DNA of 46,221 nucleotides from Klebsormidium nitens (GCA_000708835.1 DF237588.1:2827-49047), one strand, 5' to 3'; positions 34,664-44,718 are shown, counted from the first letter of the stretch. Numbers and translations are program-made. Notes: generated by a model from the sequence alone, not told the origin.

Positions 34664-35421
34664 TTACCAATACACGAACTCCAGCGTGAAAGGACGTTCT
34701 GGTAGGAGCCCACTCTTCGTTCTGGTGGCGCAGAACACAGAAATAGCGAAATTTCTCAAGCAGCACTCGCGAGGATCAACCATCTTGCTATGATCAACCC
34801 TCCAGCGCTCGTCTGCGACTGGCGTGGCGGCGATGTGAAGAAAGCTGTCAACTTCTGCAGGGCCCAGCGACTCCGCAACTCTGTGGACACTCTTCTGAAG
34901 GACAGCTGGATCCTTGAGCATGAAGTCCTTGACTGAACGGAACTTCCTTTTGAAAAGCTTGAGAACATCTTGGCGGCAGGACCGGTAGAAGGCCAGCGCT
35001 GTTTTCAGGTCTGAGTGCAAGGCCTTATGTAGAGCAACCAACTTCAACAGTTCTAAGAAGCCCTGGTGCAGTTCGTCCCAATCCGGTCCGCCTCTATTGA
35101 CCAGCGTCCTTCCAAAGTCATGCACATTCTCTGGTATGGCTGTTGCTACGCATTGCAAACGCCCTGCCAAATTACAATTCGTCGGGTGCTGCATCTCATC
35201 TTTTGACAGCTGCTCGTGCCGAAGCTCTGGGAAGAGCCGCAGAGTCTTGTCCGGGAGAGCTGAGTCCGTAAAGAGGAGCATGTCCTCCCGAGCGCTGCGC
35301 AACCGCGCTCGTTCACCGACCAACCTTGGATCCTCCATTGCCTGCGCGCGCGCTAGCTCGTCTTTCCAATCAGCGCGACGCCGCAATATCAGGCGCGAAA
35401 TCCAAACAGCAACGCCAGCAC
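34664..35421 (-). CDS. Unknown protein, 3' exon of about 252 codons
   Basis: A long minus-strand frame with protein-like composition begins at an acceptor (ACTTCAG|GT at 35421, 2 nt before the first full codon) and runs to a stop at 34664. No ATG fits at the upstream edge; the first in-frame ATG is near 35340 (MEDPRLVGERARL). It is helix-rich, with LFPELRHEQLSKDEMQH and LLKLVALHKALHSDLKTALAF, and has few Cys/His. I see no known domain. The missing 5' exon may lie between 35.45 and 35.9 kb, where the opposite-strand gene begins. Confidence 0.5.
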
Positions 35422-35770
35422 CTGAAGTCACCTCACCTCATTGATAAGCTATAACGATCCCTCGTTCTTCTTCTTTCTGGCATTTAGACTGCAGTGCTGC
35501 AGGCTGCGCACACCATTTGACAATCAGAGTGCAGATACGGCTCACCGGAGCTGCTTCAAGCTCCGCGACATGCAGCATGCACCCGAAAATCAGAAGCCTC
35601 ACTGGAAGATTATATCAGTATTCCAGTTCTGGGTCGGACCGAAGCTATCGAGATTTGTCGCAAAGCAGAGTCCGTCTCTTGACTTCGTTTGGTGAACTGT
35701 CATTTTCCCGTCCTGTGGGCCTGAGGAGCTGGACAGAAGTTTTAGTCCTTGCTAGCTTCGCAAACAGGGC

Positions 35771-37929
35771 GGCAAGGAGAGGGCGGAAAGGCGCTCTGAG
35801 CTTCTTCAGGCAAAACTGAGGCGCATCAGCTATGACGGACTTCAAGGCAAAGCTCGAGGTAGTGCTCAAACAGAACGGAGTGGGCGAGCAAAGCTACCGC
35901 TGAGAAAGCTTTCTTTGAGAAGGAGAAGGATGAGGTGGATGCACAATGGAAGGCAGCCGAGACAGCCAGGTTGCAACTCGCAGAACGACAGAAAGAAGTA
36001 GAGTGCTATGAGGAGAGACTTGAGAAGTTGGCAGAGCTTGAAAGACTAAAAACTCATTTGTCATTGCTAGAGCACTGCAACCAAATCCAGCGGCAGGAAG
36101 TAATTCTGAACAATGAAGTACGGCAGCTAAAAGAACGGATGAATTACCTCCGGCAGGCCCTTGACGAGACAAGCGCCAGCTATCAAAGCTGCGTCGGTCA
36201 ACTTGCATCAGTGAGGGACAAGGTGGGCACTGGAGAGCTCAGCCTCAAGGAGGAATACGGACAAGTACGAAGCATTGCAGAGAAGCGTCTCAAGGCCTTC
36301 TCGGAGTCTGCTTGCCGGCAGAACTTTGGGGAGCCGCAGGGGTTGGCAGGCGAAGCCGCCAGTGGGCTGCGATTGACAGGCGGAGAAGGTGGGCAGCGAA
36401 CTGCAGGCAGCAGAGAAGGTGGGCAGGACGTCGGCGGAGAGGTGGGCCGAAAAAGTGGGCAGGACGAGCTTCCGGGGGGGCGGGATGAAGTACGTCGGGA
36501 TAGGCGGCCTAGAGGGGGCAAAGGGTCGAAAGTAGAAGGCGACAGGCGCAAGAGGAGGTGCGGACATGAAAGTCATCAAGGGTACAATTTTCAGATCGGG
36601 ATCAGCACCGAGGCCGCAGACTCCTGGAACTTGGGAAAAGTGGGGAAACTTGGGGTGAACCCTGACGGTGGAGCGGCAATCTTTTGCAGCTGCGGCATCT
36701 GCATCAAGATGGCGTCTGAGTGCGAGTGCGATTGTGCCACGTGTGTGAGTGGGTGGATTTTCAGAGAGCAAGGTAAGTGCAGCAGATATACCGGGTTTGG
36801 GCTACAAACCTTGACATGTTTGAGTATATTGTTGATTCCATAGCAAGGCTATGATTGGCACAGCATATGTCACAGGGGAAAACGGTCAGTAACTTGGGTG
36901 GGTTGTGCCGAGGTTACTGCATAGGTCGTGGCGTAACACAGGTACTAACCTAGGTAACCTCGGACCTGGGTTGAGTAGCAAGTGCCCTTAACCTGGGCAG
37001 GTTCTGCATAACCCATGCAGACCCGGGTAGCGAACAGACCTAGGTTGTTTATGACTCATGCGCACAAGATAAAAACTCAGAAATTTGAGATGTTTTCTAG
37101 CCGTTATGAAACATAAAGCTTTTCTGAAAAGTGACATCTTGTAGCCAACGACGTTCCAAGTTAAGCATGCCGAAGCCGCAAAAAAGTTGAAACGGGAAAA
37201 GTAAGGGAGAAAACTGATTGTTTACTTTGGTAGTTTTCAAAGCCGCTTGGGAGGGGTACTAAAAAGAGAGCGCCGCTGTGGGGTCCAGGGCTCGAACCCA
37301 CGATCAATCGCGTGCCCTACAATTAGCCGTCTTACCACAATGATGTTTTTTTCAGCTATCGTCTCCTAACAAAATCATTATCCGTTTGTAAGCCCAGGTT
37401 AAGAATAATCTACTCGGGTTGTGGGGTAACCCAGGTCCGAATCGTTGTAACCTGGGTATTGCCCAAGTCCTGTACATAACCAGCTAGGAACCCCGGTTAC
37501 TCATAAAATAGCGCAGGTCATTCTGGTATAGCAATCTGGGTGATGCCGAGGTTATTCACAACCTGGATCCCATAACCTAGGCATAACCTGGGTGCCTAGG
37601 TTACGGGACCTAAGTTACAAGCAATCCCCCCTGTGCGCGCGTAACTGTCAAGGTCATTGATCAAACTTGTAGGGTAGGCACAACCCCAGATGCGAGCTCG
37701 TTTCGTAAAGTCCTCAAAAGCTCGTTGCTAAAATGGTTGCCCTTTTGCAGGACTGCTCTTGACGCCGAATGAATTCGAGGTTCACGTGGGAAAGGGACAC
37801 ATGAAGAATTGGAAGAAAAGTCTCTACATCGGCGCCGAGAGAGTCTTCGAGTGGGCGTCCAAAACTGAGCGCGATGACATGCAGAGGCGCCTGCGAAGCA
37901 ACTTCTGTAAACTGAAGGGAATCGTGTAG
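35771..37929 (+). CDS. Coiled-coil plus SAND-like domain protein, frame disrupted at 5' end
   Basis: The main exon is open to 36772 (CAAG|GTAAGT) and joins in phase with 37751-37929 (TTTTGCAG|). A long coiled coil (about 35890-36290, heptads with ERLEKLAELERLK) is followed by Gly/Arg-rich repeats. Then comes a Cys-rich stretch (FCSCGICIK, CECDCATC) leading across the intron to TPNEFEVHVGKGHMKNWKKS. This is the signature of a SAND domain, with KNWK in place of KDWK, and suggests chromatin or DNA binding. Upstream the coil continues in two other frames (KERAERRSELLQAKLRR at about 35774; TDFKAKLEVVLKQNG at about 35835) separated by frameshifts and a TAG at 35860. The 5' part is therefore either decayed, mis-assembled or spliced in a way I cannot see. 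The intron contains a 765-bp element. Confidence 0.55.
36871..37635. mobile_element. Inverted-repeat element in the SAND gene intron
   Basis: CACAGGGG at 36871 is mirrored by CCCCTGTG ending at 37635, followed inward on both sides by GTAACTT(G/A)GGT. Both halves are filled with variants of ACCTAGGTAACCT and AACCTGGGT, in opposite overall orientation, as subterminal repeats. The centre (37080-37370) differs and contains a tRNA-like sequence. It has the build of a non-autonomous DNA transposon or foldback element. I found no clear target-site duplication. Confidence 0.6.
37276..37345 (-). other. tRNA-derived (pol III promoter-like) sequence
   Basis: On the minus strand GTGGTAAGACGGC resembles an A box, and 39 bases downstream of its start GGGTTCGAGCCC matches the B box. 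Spacing is tRNA-like, but no 7-bp acceptor stem or good anticodon arm forms. A SINE head or a decayed tRNA is more likely than a working tRNA gene. Confidence 0.35.
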
Positions 37930-38930
37930 TGGAGTTTAGTAGATGACAAACATGGGCAAGAGGGAAGTTGTAACAGTGTCTGCATTCAAAAGATCATCAA
38001 AAGCCTATCAAAAGCTCGTCGGCGGTACCAGTTGAAATGGACAATCTTGACAAATCTGGACAAGCGTCTAATCGAACAACTCTGGACAAGCAAATACAAA
38101 CTGAGTGACGATGACATAGACAATTGAACGGATGGTTGCTAGTATCTGCGCTGTGAGTCTTTCGTTATTGCCACTCTCCTCACGACTCCCGATTGAGTTT
38201 CAGTCTCCAGTGCCGCGTGCCACCCAGGAGGTAAAGAAGATGGTTATCAAACTCTAAGGAGTAAGCGGATCGCCGGTCGCAAAAATGGTCATTCTATTCA
38301 TGTCTTAGTATGTCGTTGACATGATATGGTTAGACTGTGGCCGCGATTGATCATAAAGCTCTGGCAGTTCGTTCCACGAACAGAGCTAGCTTTACATGCA
38401 ACTTGACAACATACGTGAAGCTTGGTGCTGATGCTAGCATATACCATCTTTTGGATGTTTGCTTCGACCGCCTGGCAATGAAATTCTTCTGCGCTGAATG
38501 CATGATATGTAACGTCTTCGTATTTGGAAGCTTATGCTTGGATGAGCAAGTTCATAGCCGGTGCTTTGAGGCTCATGCTTTGGAACGATATGCAATAAAG
38601 GAACTTCTCATCATCTGAACGATCTTTGCGCACGTGCATTTCCAAAGTTGCCGAAAGAGTTGATTATGCAATGCTAGCCATCCATGCATATTTCAAGCTC
38701 GGTTCGGTAAAGGAATGAGGGTACCATAAGAAACCATATATACAAGGAGGCCGAATGGCCTCTGCACCGAGCTCAACGAGTCAAAGCAGCGAGAGCACGG
38801 CCTGCTTGAAGCTGATGCTCAATTGGATTGTGATTGACCATCTTTTGGATGCTCGCACTGCGAGTGATGGCAAGGATGGTTTTATACACTCTGTCGCGCG
38901 CTGACGTTTATGAGTCTAGCACGACCATCT
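37930..38930. other. Gene-free flank of the SAND gene
   Basis: No supported gene. A frame at 38337-38618 is open for 93 codons without a recognised domain. The motif ACCATCTTTTGGATG occurs at about 38446 and again at about 38838, each shortly after GAAGCT, hinting at a diverged direct repeat. Confidence 0.35.
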
Positions 38931-38936
38931 CAAAAG

Positions 38937-39621
38937 TCAAGACAAGGCTGGCATGCCAGGCACGTCAGGCACGTCAAGACACCCCTCCAGATAATTCTCA
39001 ACCACAGGCAACCACTTCTGAATAGGGAGATCCTTCTCCCAACTCTCAAACGAAGGTGGAGGCTTGGGTTTGATAGAGTCAGACTTGTTCACCTGCGCAG
39101 CTTGTTGTGCTTGGATTCAGACAGCTGCCGTGTCATCAACTCAAGATACCTGAGGTTAGTTTTCTTCAGAGCCTCATAACCACAGTTTGCTCAGCACTAC
39201 CCTGGTCAAGCTCAAAAGCCTCTCTCTCATCTTTAGATAGAGCTGCCCAGCGGGCCAGAAACTGTTCCGTTGTCTTAGGAACAATCATCTCGTCAGACTC
39301 AGAATTTTGCTCACTAGCAACCGGTGCCCCACCTCGCAGGCGATCAGCCAAGGAGGTAACGTACACCTATCTGGAGCTAGTAAAAAGATCAGCAACAGAA
39401 TCGGAAATGGAGGCAAAAGCAGAATGAGCAGAAGGTACGAAGGCAGCTGCAGATGCTGACAACGAGGACGAGACAGGAACCGAATTGGGCCCTACAGTGA
39501 AGGCGTCCTGTACAGGTGGGGAAGAGTTATCGTCCCCAAGAGTAACTAGCTCTAGGGTCTTTACCCTATCTAACAGAGAGCTAACATCAGTCAGAAAGTC
39601 GTGTCCTCTATTCCTGCTCAT
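38937..39621 (-). pseudogene. Gag-like ORF following the family gene, broken by stop and frameshifts
   Basis: From an ATG at 39621, 24 bases after the stop of the upstream gene, the frame encodes 84 residues with a short coil (LLDRVKTLELV), then a TAG at 39369-39367. The same frame then continues (FLARWAALSKDEREAFEL) to 39166. The sequence resumes in other frames: EALKKTNLRYLELMTRQL, then KPKPPPSFESWEKD followed by WLPVVENYLEG, ending at 38937. The last block has the flavour of a retrotransposon gag (PPxF followed by a Trp-containing helix). It is non-functional as it stands. A copy of its start is at 42290-42397. Confidence 0.4.
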
Positions 39622-39644
39622 CTATATACACCAGACTACAGAAC

Positions 39645-40553
39645 CTAGTCCCAACCGGTAGAAGGCCCCCAACTACTACTGGGACTAGGAGTCTCTGGTA
39701 CCCGTGCCTCCGGCAGAGGAGGCTCGCACGCCTCCTTATCGCGGTGCGCTCTGAGGAACCCGGCACTCCTCCAAGCCACTTGACGACCGTAGAGGTCGCC
39801 GGTGACCCAAGGGAACCCCCACAGAGGACTAACTATCCCCACTCGCTGCTCCTCCCAGTACTCTTCCCTGGCCTTGGCACTGAAGAACAGATCAAGGTCA
39901 TCGGCCAATGCTTCCCTGACAAAGGCAAAGACTCCCTTCCTGACAGAACTCTCCAGCGCCGAGACACACAGACTATCGAGCTCCTTATCCCCACGTCCAA
40001 AGCACGCAGCTATGACGTCACAGATGGCCTGCGGTCCTAGGTGCTCTAACACCTTACCCTGCAGCTCTGGGGAAAGGATATACCGGAAGGAGGGGGAAAC
40101 GCTAGGGAGGTATACCTCAGGATCAGATGGAGACGTAAGGGAAAGGGAGGGAAAATAGTCCTCTGTCTCCTGCTGAGTATACTCCCTCTCTACAGACCCG
40201 TCACTAAAAGTCTCTTGATAAGTGAAATAGTCAGAAGGATGAACCCTGAAGGTGAACTCAGAGAGCCAACCGAGATCCAAGTCCGGGTCCAGGACATAGT
40301 CTCCCCGGGTGACCGTTTTACCTGAGACCTTTTGCAACACCAGCTGCAACGCCCTCTTAGTGAGAACACTAATCTTGTCCCGCAGCCGGCGCTTCAGCCA
40401 CTCACGCAGATTGAACCTGAGCTCCTTATGCACAGGAAGACAAAGGATCCTCCTCACGTCTCTAATGAGGAGTCTCTCTGTCCTTGTGAAAAACCACAAC
40501 ACCTGCTCAGACGCAGACAACCCACTCAGGTTCTTGTACTCCTGGATACGCTG
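39645..40553 (-). CDS. GFPW/GDLYG family protein (uncharacterised, best-preserved copy)
   Basis: A 302-codon exon begins after a textbook acceptor (polypyrimidine tract then TTTTCAG|CAG, exon start 40553) in phase 0 and ends with a TAG just after STGWD. An upstream coding exon is implied but not found. N-terminal helical region (NLREWLKRRLRDKIS), a Ser/Asp/Tyr-rich middle, LSPELQGKVLEHLGPQAICD (faintly F-box-like spacing), then GVFAFVREALADDLDL, SPLWGFPWVTGDLYG and a Pro/Ser-rich tail. It matches no family I know. Relatives are at 42438-43187 and 27021-27350. The small gag-like ORF starts 24 bases downstream. Confidence 0.55.
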   Translation of the reverse strand, partial: QRIQEYKNLSGLSASEQVLWFFTRTERLLIRDVRRILCLPVHKELRFNLREWLKRRLRDKISVLTKRALQLVLQKVSGKTVTRGDYVLDPDLDLGWLSEFTFRVHPSDYFTYQETFSDGSVEREYTQQETEDYFPSLSLTSPSDPEVYLPSVSPSFRYILSPELQGKVLEHLGPQAICDVIAACFGRGDKELDSLCVSALESSVRKGVFAFVREALADDLDLFFSAKAREEYWEEQRVGIVSPLWGFPWVTGDLYGRQVAWRSAGFLRAHRDKEACEPPLPEARVPETPSPSSSWGPSTGWD

Positions 40554-40860
40554 CTGAAAAATGACAGAGCCAAAAGCGAAATGAATCCCCTGTGTGCCTG
40601 CCACCTAGCAGCAGCGCTCACGTCGGCGCAAGCTGCCACTCAGCCTACTCAAACACGGGCAATCACTGCGGGTTGCAGAGCCCTTATTCTGTGAAAAGCG
40701 TCAATGCGTCAGACAATGCAGAGCCACAGCAATGCCCAGCTGGAGCATCACTGTTGGCATTGACAGCTCTACAATCTATGATTCTGAAGCGCCACGCGTT
40801 GAAGCATTTTAATTCTTCGTGTACCGTACGGTAATAATACTTGGCACAGGTCTGTTCAGG

Positions 40861-41069
40861 GCATTTCGGTCAAACCTGCCACCTGGCCGCCTGACCCGAG
40901 TCCGATTTAATTGGAGCCGAATGCAAAACTTCGCCCGAACAGCAGAACTTGGACCTTGCGATGACCCACATGCCTCTCATCGAACAGCCCAAGTTCTTCG
41001 GTTCGACAAAAGTTCGGCGACTGCCTCAAACCGGATTCGGGTCGGGCGGCCAGGTTTGACCGAATGTGC
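40861..41069. repeat. Hairpin with arms of about 45 bp
   Basis: 40861-40908 is an imperfect inverted copy of 41024-41069, sharing TTCGGTCAAACCTG, CTGGCCGCC and GACCCGA blocks. A second, shorter inverted pair (AGAACTTGG near 40941, CCAAGTTCT near 40988) lies inside. It could fold into a long stem. Confidence 0.6.
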
Positions 41070-41112
41070 AGTAGGTCCTAACCCATGCGCTTGGCTGAAA
41101 GAAGCTCTGACT

Positions 41113-41504
41113 CAGGGGGACCATACCCCACTTGAAAGTTAGAACTCAGAGGGCCGAAAGTCGGAACCATCCGATGAACCTTCTCTTCGATGGAACGGTT
41201 CCGATGTCCTTCTGGAGCGTCCCGAGCGCTGGGTAGACCTCCGGTTGGCCTGTAGATTGGGTCTAGTCTGGTTATTAGGTAGTTTGAGCATGTTGTTTGG
41301 GCAATTGTGACTGGTTAACCCTCCTGAATAAGCGCAAAGTATAGGTCCTAAACCCCTTCCTGCCTCAACCCAAAATTCAAGGGTTAAAACGAGACCCTTC
41401 GGAGGTTTGACTCACCAGTCTTCGGGTTGGGGCAATTAGAGGTTTAGCTGCTGGCATACAGTGGTTCAGGCAAACCTACTTGCCTGGGGTGTTTGGTCCC
41501 CCTG
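41113..41504. mobile_element. Element with CAGGGGGACCA terminal inverted repeats
   Basis: CAGGGGGACCA at 41113-41123 is exactly mirrored at 41494-41504, with partial similarity inward (CCCCA). The 392-bp length and absence of genes fit a MITE. CAGGG termini occur in hAT elements, but the flanking 8 bp do not match. Confidence 0.5.
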
Positions 41505-42290
41505 GAATACGTTTCATAGTTTTCCAAGAATTTGGATTTCAAAAAAAAACAATCGTCATGAAAATCCGTAGATGAGAGCAATCGATCAACTCAAGGCTGA
41601 ATCATCTTAAACCATCTTGAATCTGTATGAAAACCCCTCAAGACGTGCTGAAAAGGCACATCTTGGCATGGAGCTCAACCAACATTTGATAAGCTAGCTA
41701 GGTGGCTCTCTGATCCAGAATCTGCGACTTTGCTCAAGCTACGAGTTACTTACCATTGTTACATGGGTCGTCGTTCTTCTTCTTTGAATATTTTCGATCA
41801 ACTACTTAATTTGTACAGTCCAATCTATGCAAATCTGTGAGAATGGATTTTACGTTTCAGTATCATACTGATAAGCTCGGATTAAATGGCTTCGACATCG
41901 TTGCCTTGAAAATGGTTCGTTCTTCTTTCAATCTAGACAACCTCATTGAAGTACTTGATATAGTGCAATCTATATGTGACATTGGATTATTACGTTTTGG
42001 TATCATACTACTAAGCTCGGTTTAGTATCATGCACACGTTTAAGCCATGCGTCAGTAGCTCCACATGCGTGCCAAGGTGTATCTCTTGACTTTGTTAGTG
42101 ACAATCACGCGATGTTATCCTACTCGCACAAGCTGTAGCTATGCATTGTACAGGTATACGCATCGGGAATGGCACCGGGGCCACAGGTTAATGCTGCAAT
42201 TTGTGCACAAATCCATATAGAAACATGGTAAAAATATCCTTGAGTCTTTCAAATCACGCTCAGCCGAATTCCGCATTGAAGGCTCAGAGG
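41505..42290. repeat. Gene-free stretch with a direct repeat
   Basis: The segment at about 41821-41880 recurs, diverged, at about 41967-42020. Shared blocks are CAATCTAT, TTACGTTT, GTATCATACT and TAAGCTCGG. Nothing else is supported in this stretch. Confidence 0.45.
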
Positions 42291-42397
42291 AAGGCAAGAC
42301 TGAAGAAAGGACTGGGTCCACCAACAGGCCAAACACCCCTGCCCACTAAGGAGCTAATATCTGTCGGAAAGTCTTGTCCCCTAGCCCTGCTACTCAT
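42290..42397 (-). pseudogene. Second copy of the gag-like ORF start, decayed
   Basis: ATG at 42397 opens a frame whose first 17 or so residues (RGQDFPTDISSLVGR) match those of the ORF at 39621 (RGHDFLTDVSSLLDR). Similarity is then lost. It lies downstream of the family copy at 42438-43187 in the same order as in the 39-40 kb unit, showing the two-gene unit was duplicated. Confidence 0.5.
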
Positions 42398-42437
42398 CTA
42401 CATACAGATTTGTACATACCTGCCCAGGAACTAGCCG

Positions 42438-43187
42438 CTAATCCCAACCAGAACTAGGCCCAGCCCAGCATCTACAGCAGCGGACTGGGTACCGGTTGCA
42501 GTGCTACAGGGGAATGACTGGCGAGGGGAATGCCCGCAGCTTCGTACTTGAACACTTCCAGTAGACACGGCTGTCCACCTCCTGGACCCGACGCAGCCGG
42601 TCCAGTGCCATTGCCCGGTCCACCACCTTCAAAACCTCCTCCTTGAGCACCTCTTGGAGAGCCTCCTTGCAGAGCTCGCAGAACTCCTTGTTGATCCGCC
42701 CGCCTATCAGCTCGCACAGCGTCTGTGCACTGCACTTCTTGAGCACCTCAAATCTGAGGGGCTCGTTTAACCGCTGGAACTGGGCGGGGTCTAAGCTGGG
42801 GGAAGGAGGAGAGAGCTGGTCGCCATCTTCTACAAAGAGCTGGTAGTGGAAGGACTCGACCTTCCAGCTGGCATCCTCCTCTCGCTGGCTCTCAGCGACC
42901 ACTCCCCACAAGGAATAACCCTGGCTACATGGAGGGTAGAAGAACTGCCCCAGGAAGTTCAAACGAAAATCAGACCGCATATACGAACCAATGTTGTCAC
43001 AGCGGGTACGAGACAAGGCCAATGCCACTTCTGTTACGTACTTGACACGCTCATCAGCACGCTCCCGGATGACCCTGCTGCAAACCGCATCAACCTTCTT
43101 GCTAATACGGCGCTGGAGAAGCTTTCTAATCTCCCTGGTCCGATAGCCCCCCTTGAGGACTAAGTACAGCACCTTCTCGTCCATGCA
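42438..43187 (-). pseudogene. GFPW/GDLYG family copy with disrupted C terminus
   Basis: Exon start at 43187 follows a good acceptor (GCGCTGCAG|TGC). The open frame runs to 42504. It aligns with the 39.6-kb protein through the N-terminal helical part and the block LNEPLRFEVLKKCSAQTLCE followed by an Ile/Gly-rich and charged helix. The GFPW/GDLYG block has been lost and the frame ends early. In another frame, at 42438-42460, the family's terminal SGWD-stop is still readable. A deletion plus frameshift in the 3' third is therefore likely, though a shortened functional protein cannot be excluded. Confidence 0.5.
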
Positions 43188-43477
43188 CTGCAGCGCAAAG
43201 CGACAGAAGCAAAAGTGAAAGAGGTTCACCTCTGATAACGTATTCTGCTAAGCTTTGTAAGGAGTTGAGCGTGCGCAAGTATAGACAAGGGCATGCTGAA
43301 AAGCTTGTCAAACTGGCCTTTATCACTTCCCTGGCATCATCACTAGCTTCACAAGAGGGTTGGCACGAGTCGAATTATCATCCTGGTGTTGCTCGATGAA
43401 AGGCCAGATGCAACGTAGATAAAATTAACCAAACTCAACGAATACAGCAAGAGGAAGGGGCCAAAAATCTGCTGCAA

Positions 43478-43628
43478 ATGACGAGAAGGGAACTGAAAGA
43501 GACAAGTGGGCTACCAAGGGCAGCAATAATGGAACAAATGCAGTGGGTTTTAAGCAAACAAACCTGTAATGGCTGCCAGAAACAGCTGTCATGCCGTAGT
43601 TTGAGGGCTGTCCTCATTACTCCTTTTG
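43478..43628 (+). other. Possible exon, unknown protein
   Basis: A plus-strand frame is open from upstream of 43478 to a strong donor (TTTTG|GTAAGC, exon end 43628). It has charged helix-like residues, then CNGCQKQLSC. No partner exon was found between here and 45 kb. The flanks at 43230-43470 and 43640-43830 hold nothing supported. Confidence 0.25.
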
Positions 43629-43831
43629 GTAAGCAGAGGGTATTTGGAGGGATAACGTCAGCATGGCGTAAGTGCCTATTCCAGGCAAAATGTCAACGAA
43701 AGAAAGGAGCGTCTTTTAGAGAATCTCTTGAAGGGGGAAGACCCCAAGGTTCAAAAGGGCGAGGTTAACAGACTCTGAAAAACTCACCAGTCGCATTTCG
43801 TCTGCCAAGGTTCGATCGGCCACAGCCTTGG

Positions 43832-44677
43832 CTAACGACACCCGACCAGCACTCCACTCCATTCAACCTCTGGGCTGGTCGGAAGTGCGCGCCCGTCTGC
43901 AGTAGACCAGATGTAAGAAACAAAGCGGTCTCCCTTGCCCGACTTCCTGTTCAAGCAGACCCCTCTATCTGCTTCAAAAAGATAACAATCTCCCCTGAAT
44001 GTAAGCAAATCCGTCTTTGGAAAGGTGAAGCTAAGTTGAGAGCTGGCCTCATTGCCTTCCAGACAGGCTAAGCTTTCACCACTTCCCGATTGCACGACCA
44101 GCGGCTGAAAAGGATCCATATGTAGGCAAAGGGACTCATGGGGACCTAAACCGCAACCTCGGCCAAGGTCAGCCCCTTCTGCCGGATTCTTGCGAATGCA
44201 TCCCACCCTCTCAGGAGGCGGCAAAGCTGTAAGTGACCAGCCAACCCTTTTGCGCAAATCATAGGAGGCCCGCGCAATAGGACATATCTTTTCTCTCTTA
44301 CTCAGTAACTCAATGCGCGGACCATCAAGGGCGAAAGTGGGGGTGAAATCTGTGAGACCCATGACCCTTCCGGGAATGCGCTCCCGCTCAGGCGGACCAT
44401 ACGGCAGCAGGTGTATATTCAAAGTGGACCTGTCCTCGACCAGAATACCCTCTGCTGCAATTATCCTACACTCATTGGAGGAGCAGATCAGGAACAAACT
44501 TTCCATTGGCTGGGTGGTCAGGCAGTCCCCAGCGGTCTGCTCTTTTACCCACCTATACCAGGATTTGCAGACAAGCGCCATGCCCCTCGGAGTGTTGCCA
44601 TCATGGAAGCACTGCCACCACCTCCTGGGCACTCTGCTCAAGATCTGATGGAGGACTTCAGGTGGGAGGAACTCCAT
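43832..44677 (-). CDS. F-box protein
   Basis: A single-exon minus-strand frame from the ATG at 44677 gives about 281 residues. The N terminus has the F-box pattern: MEFLPPEVLHQILSRVP, then a Trp-rich turn and ALVCKSWYRWV, the usual position for SKP1 binding in an SCF ubiquitin ligase. An upstream in-frame extension begins only at GTG. The rest shows no Kelch, LRR or WD repeats that I can see; it contains several beta-like segments and Cys residues (LFLICSSNECRI, CYLFEADRGVCL), so the substrate-binding part is uncharacterised. A TATA box lies at a sensible distance upstream. Confidence 0.7.
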   Translation of the reverse strand: MEFLPPEVLHQILSRVPRRWWQCFHDGNTPRGMALVCKSWYRWVKEQTAGDCLTTQPMESLFLICSSNECRIIAAEGILVEDRSTLNIHLLPYGPPERERIPGRVMGLTDFTPTFALDGPRIELLSKREKICPIARASYDLRKRVGWSLTALPPPERVGCIRKNPAEGADLGRGCGLGPHESLCLHMDPFQPLVVQSGSGESLACLEGNEASSQLSFTFPKTDLLTFRGDCYLFEADRGVCLNRKSGKGDRFVSYIWSTADGRALPTSPEVEWSGVLVGCR

Positions 44678-44718
44678 TGCCAAAGCGCTGGGTAGGTGAC
44701 CTGGTGGCAGCACACCTC

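Noticed and set aside
35430-35445. ATG near 35442 as start of the 34664 gene
   Set aside because: It is followed at once by an in-frame or near-frame stop (ATG AGG TGA); a splice acceptor at 35421 fits better.
36198-36771. Minus-strand Pro-rich frames opposite the SAND gene
   Set aside because: They mirror the Gly/Arg-rich repeats of the plus-strand exon.
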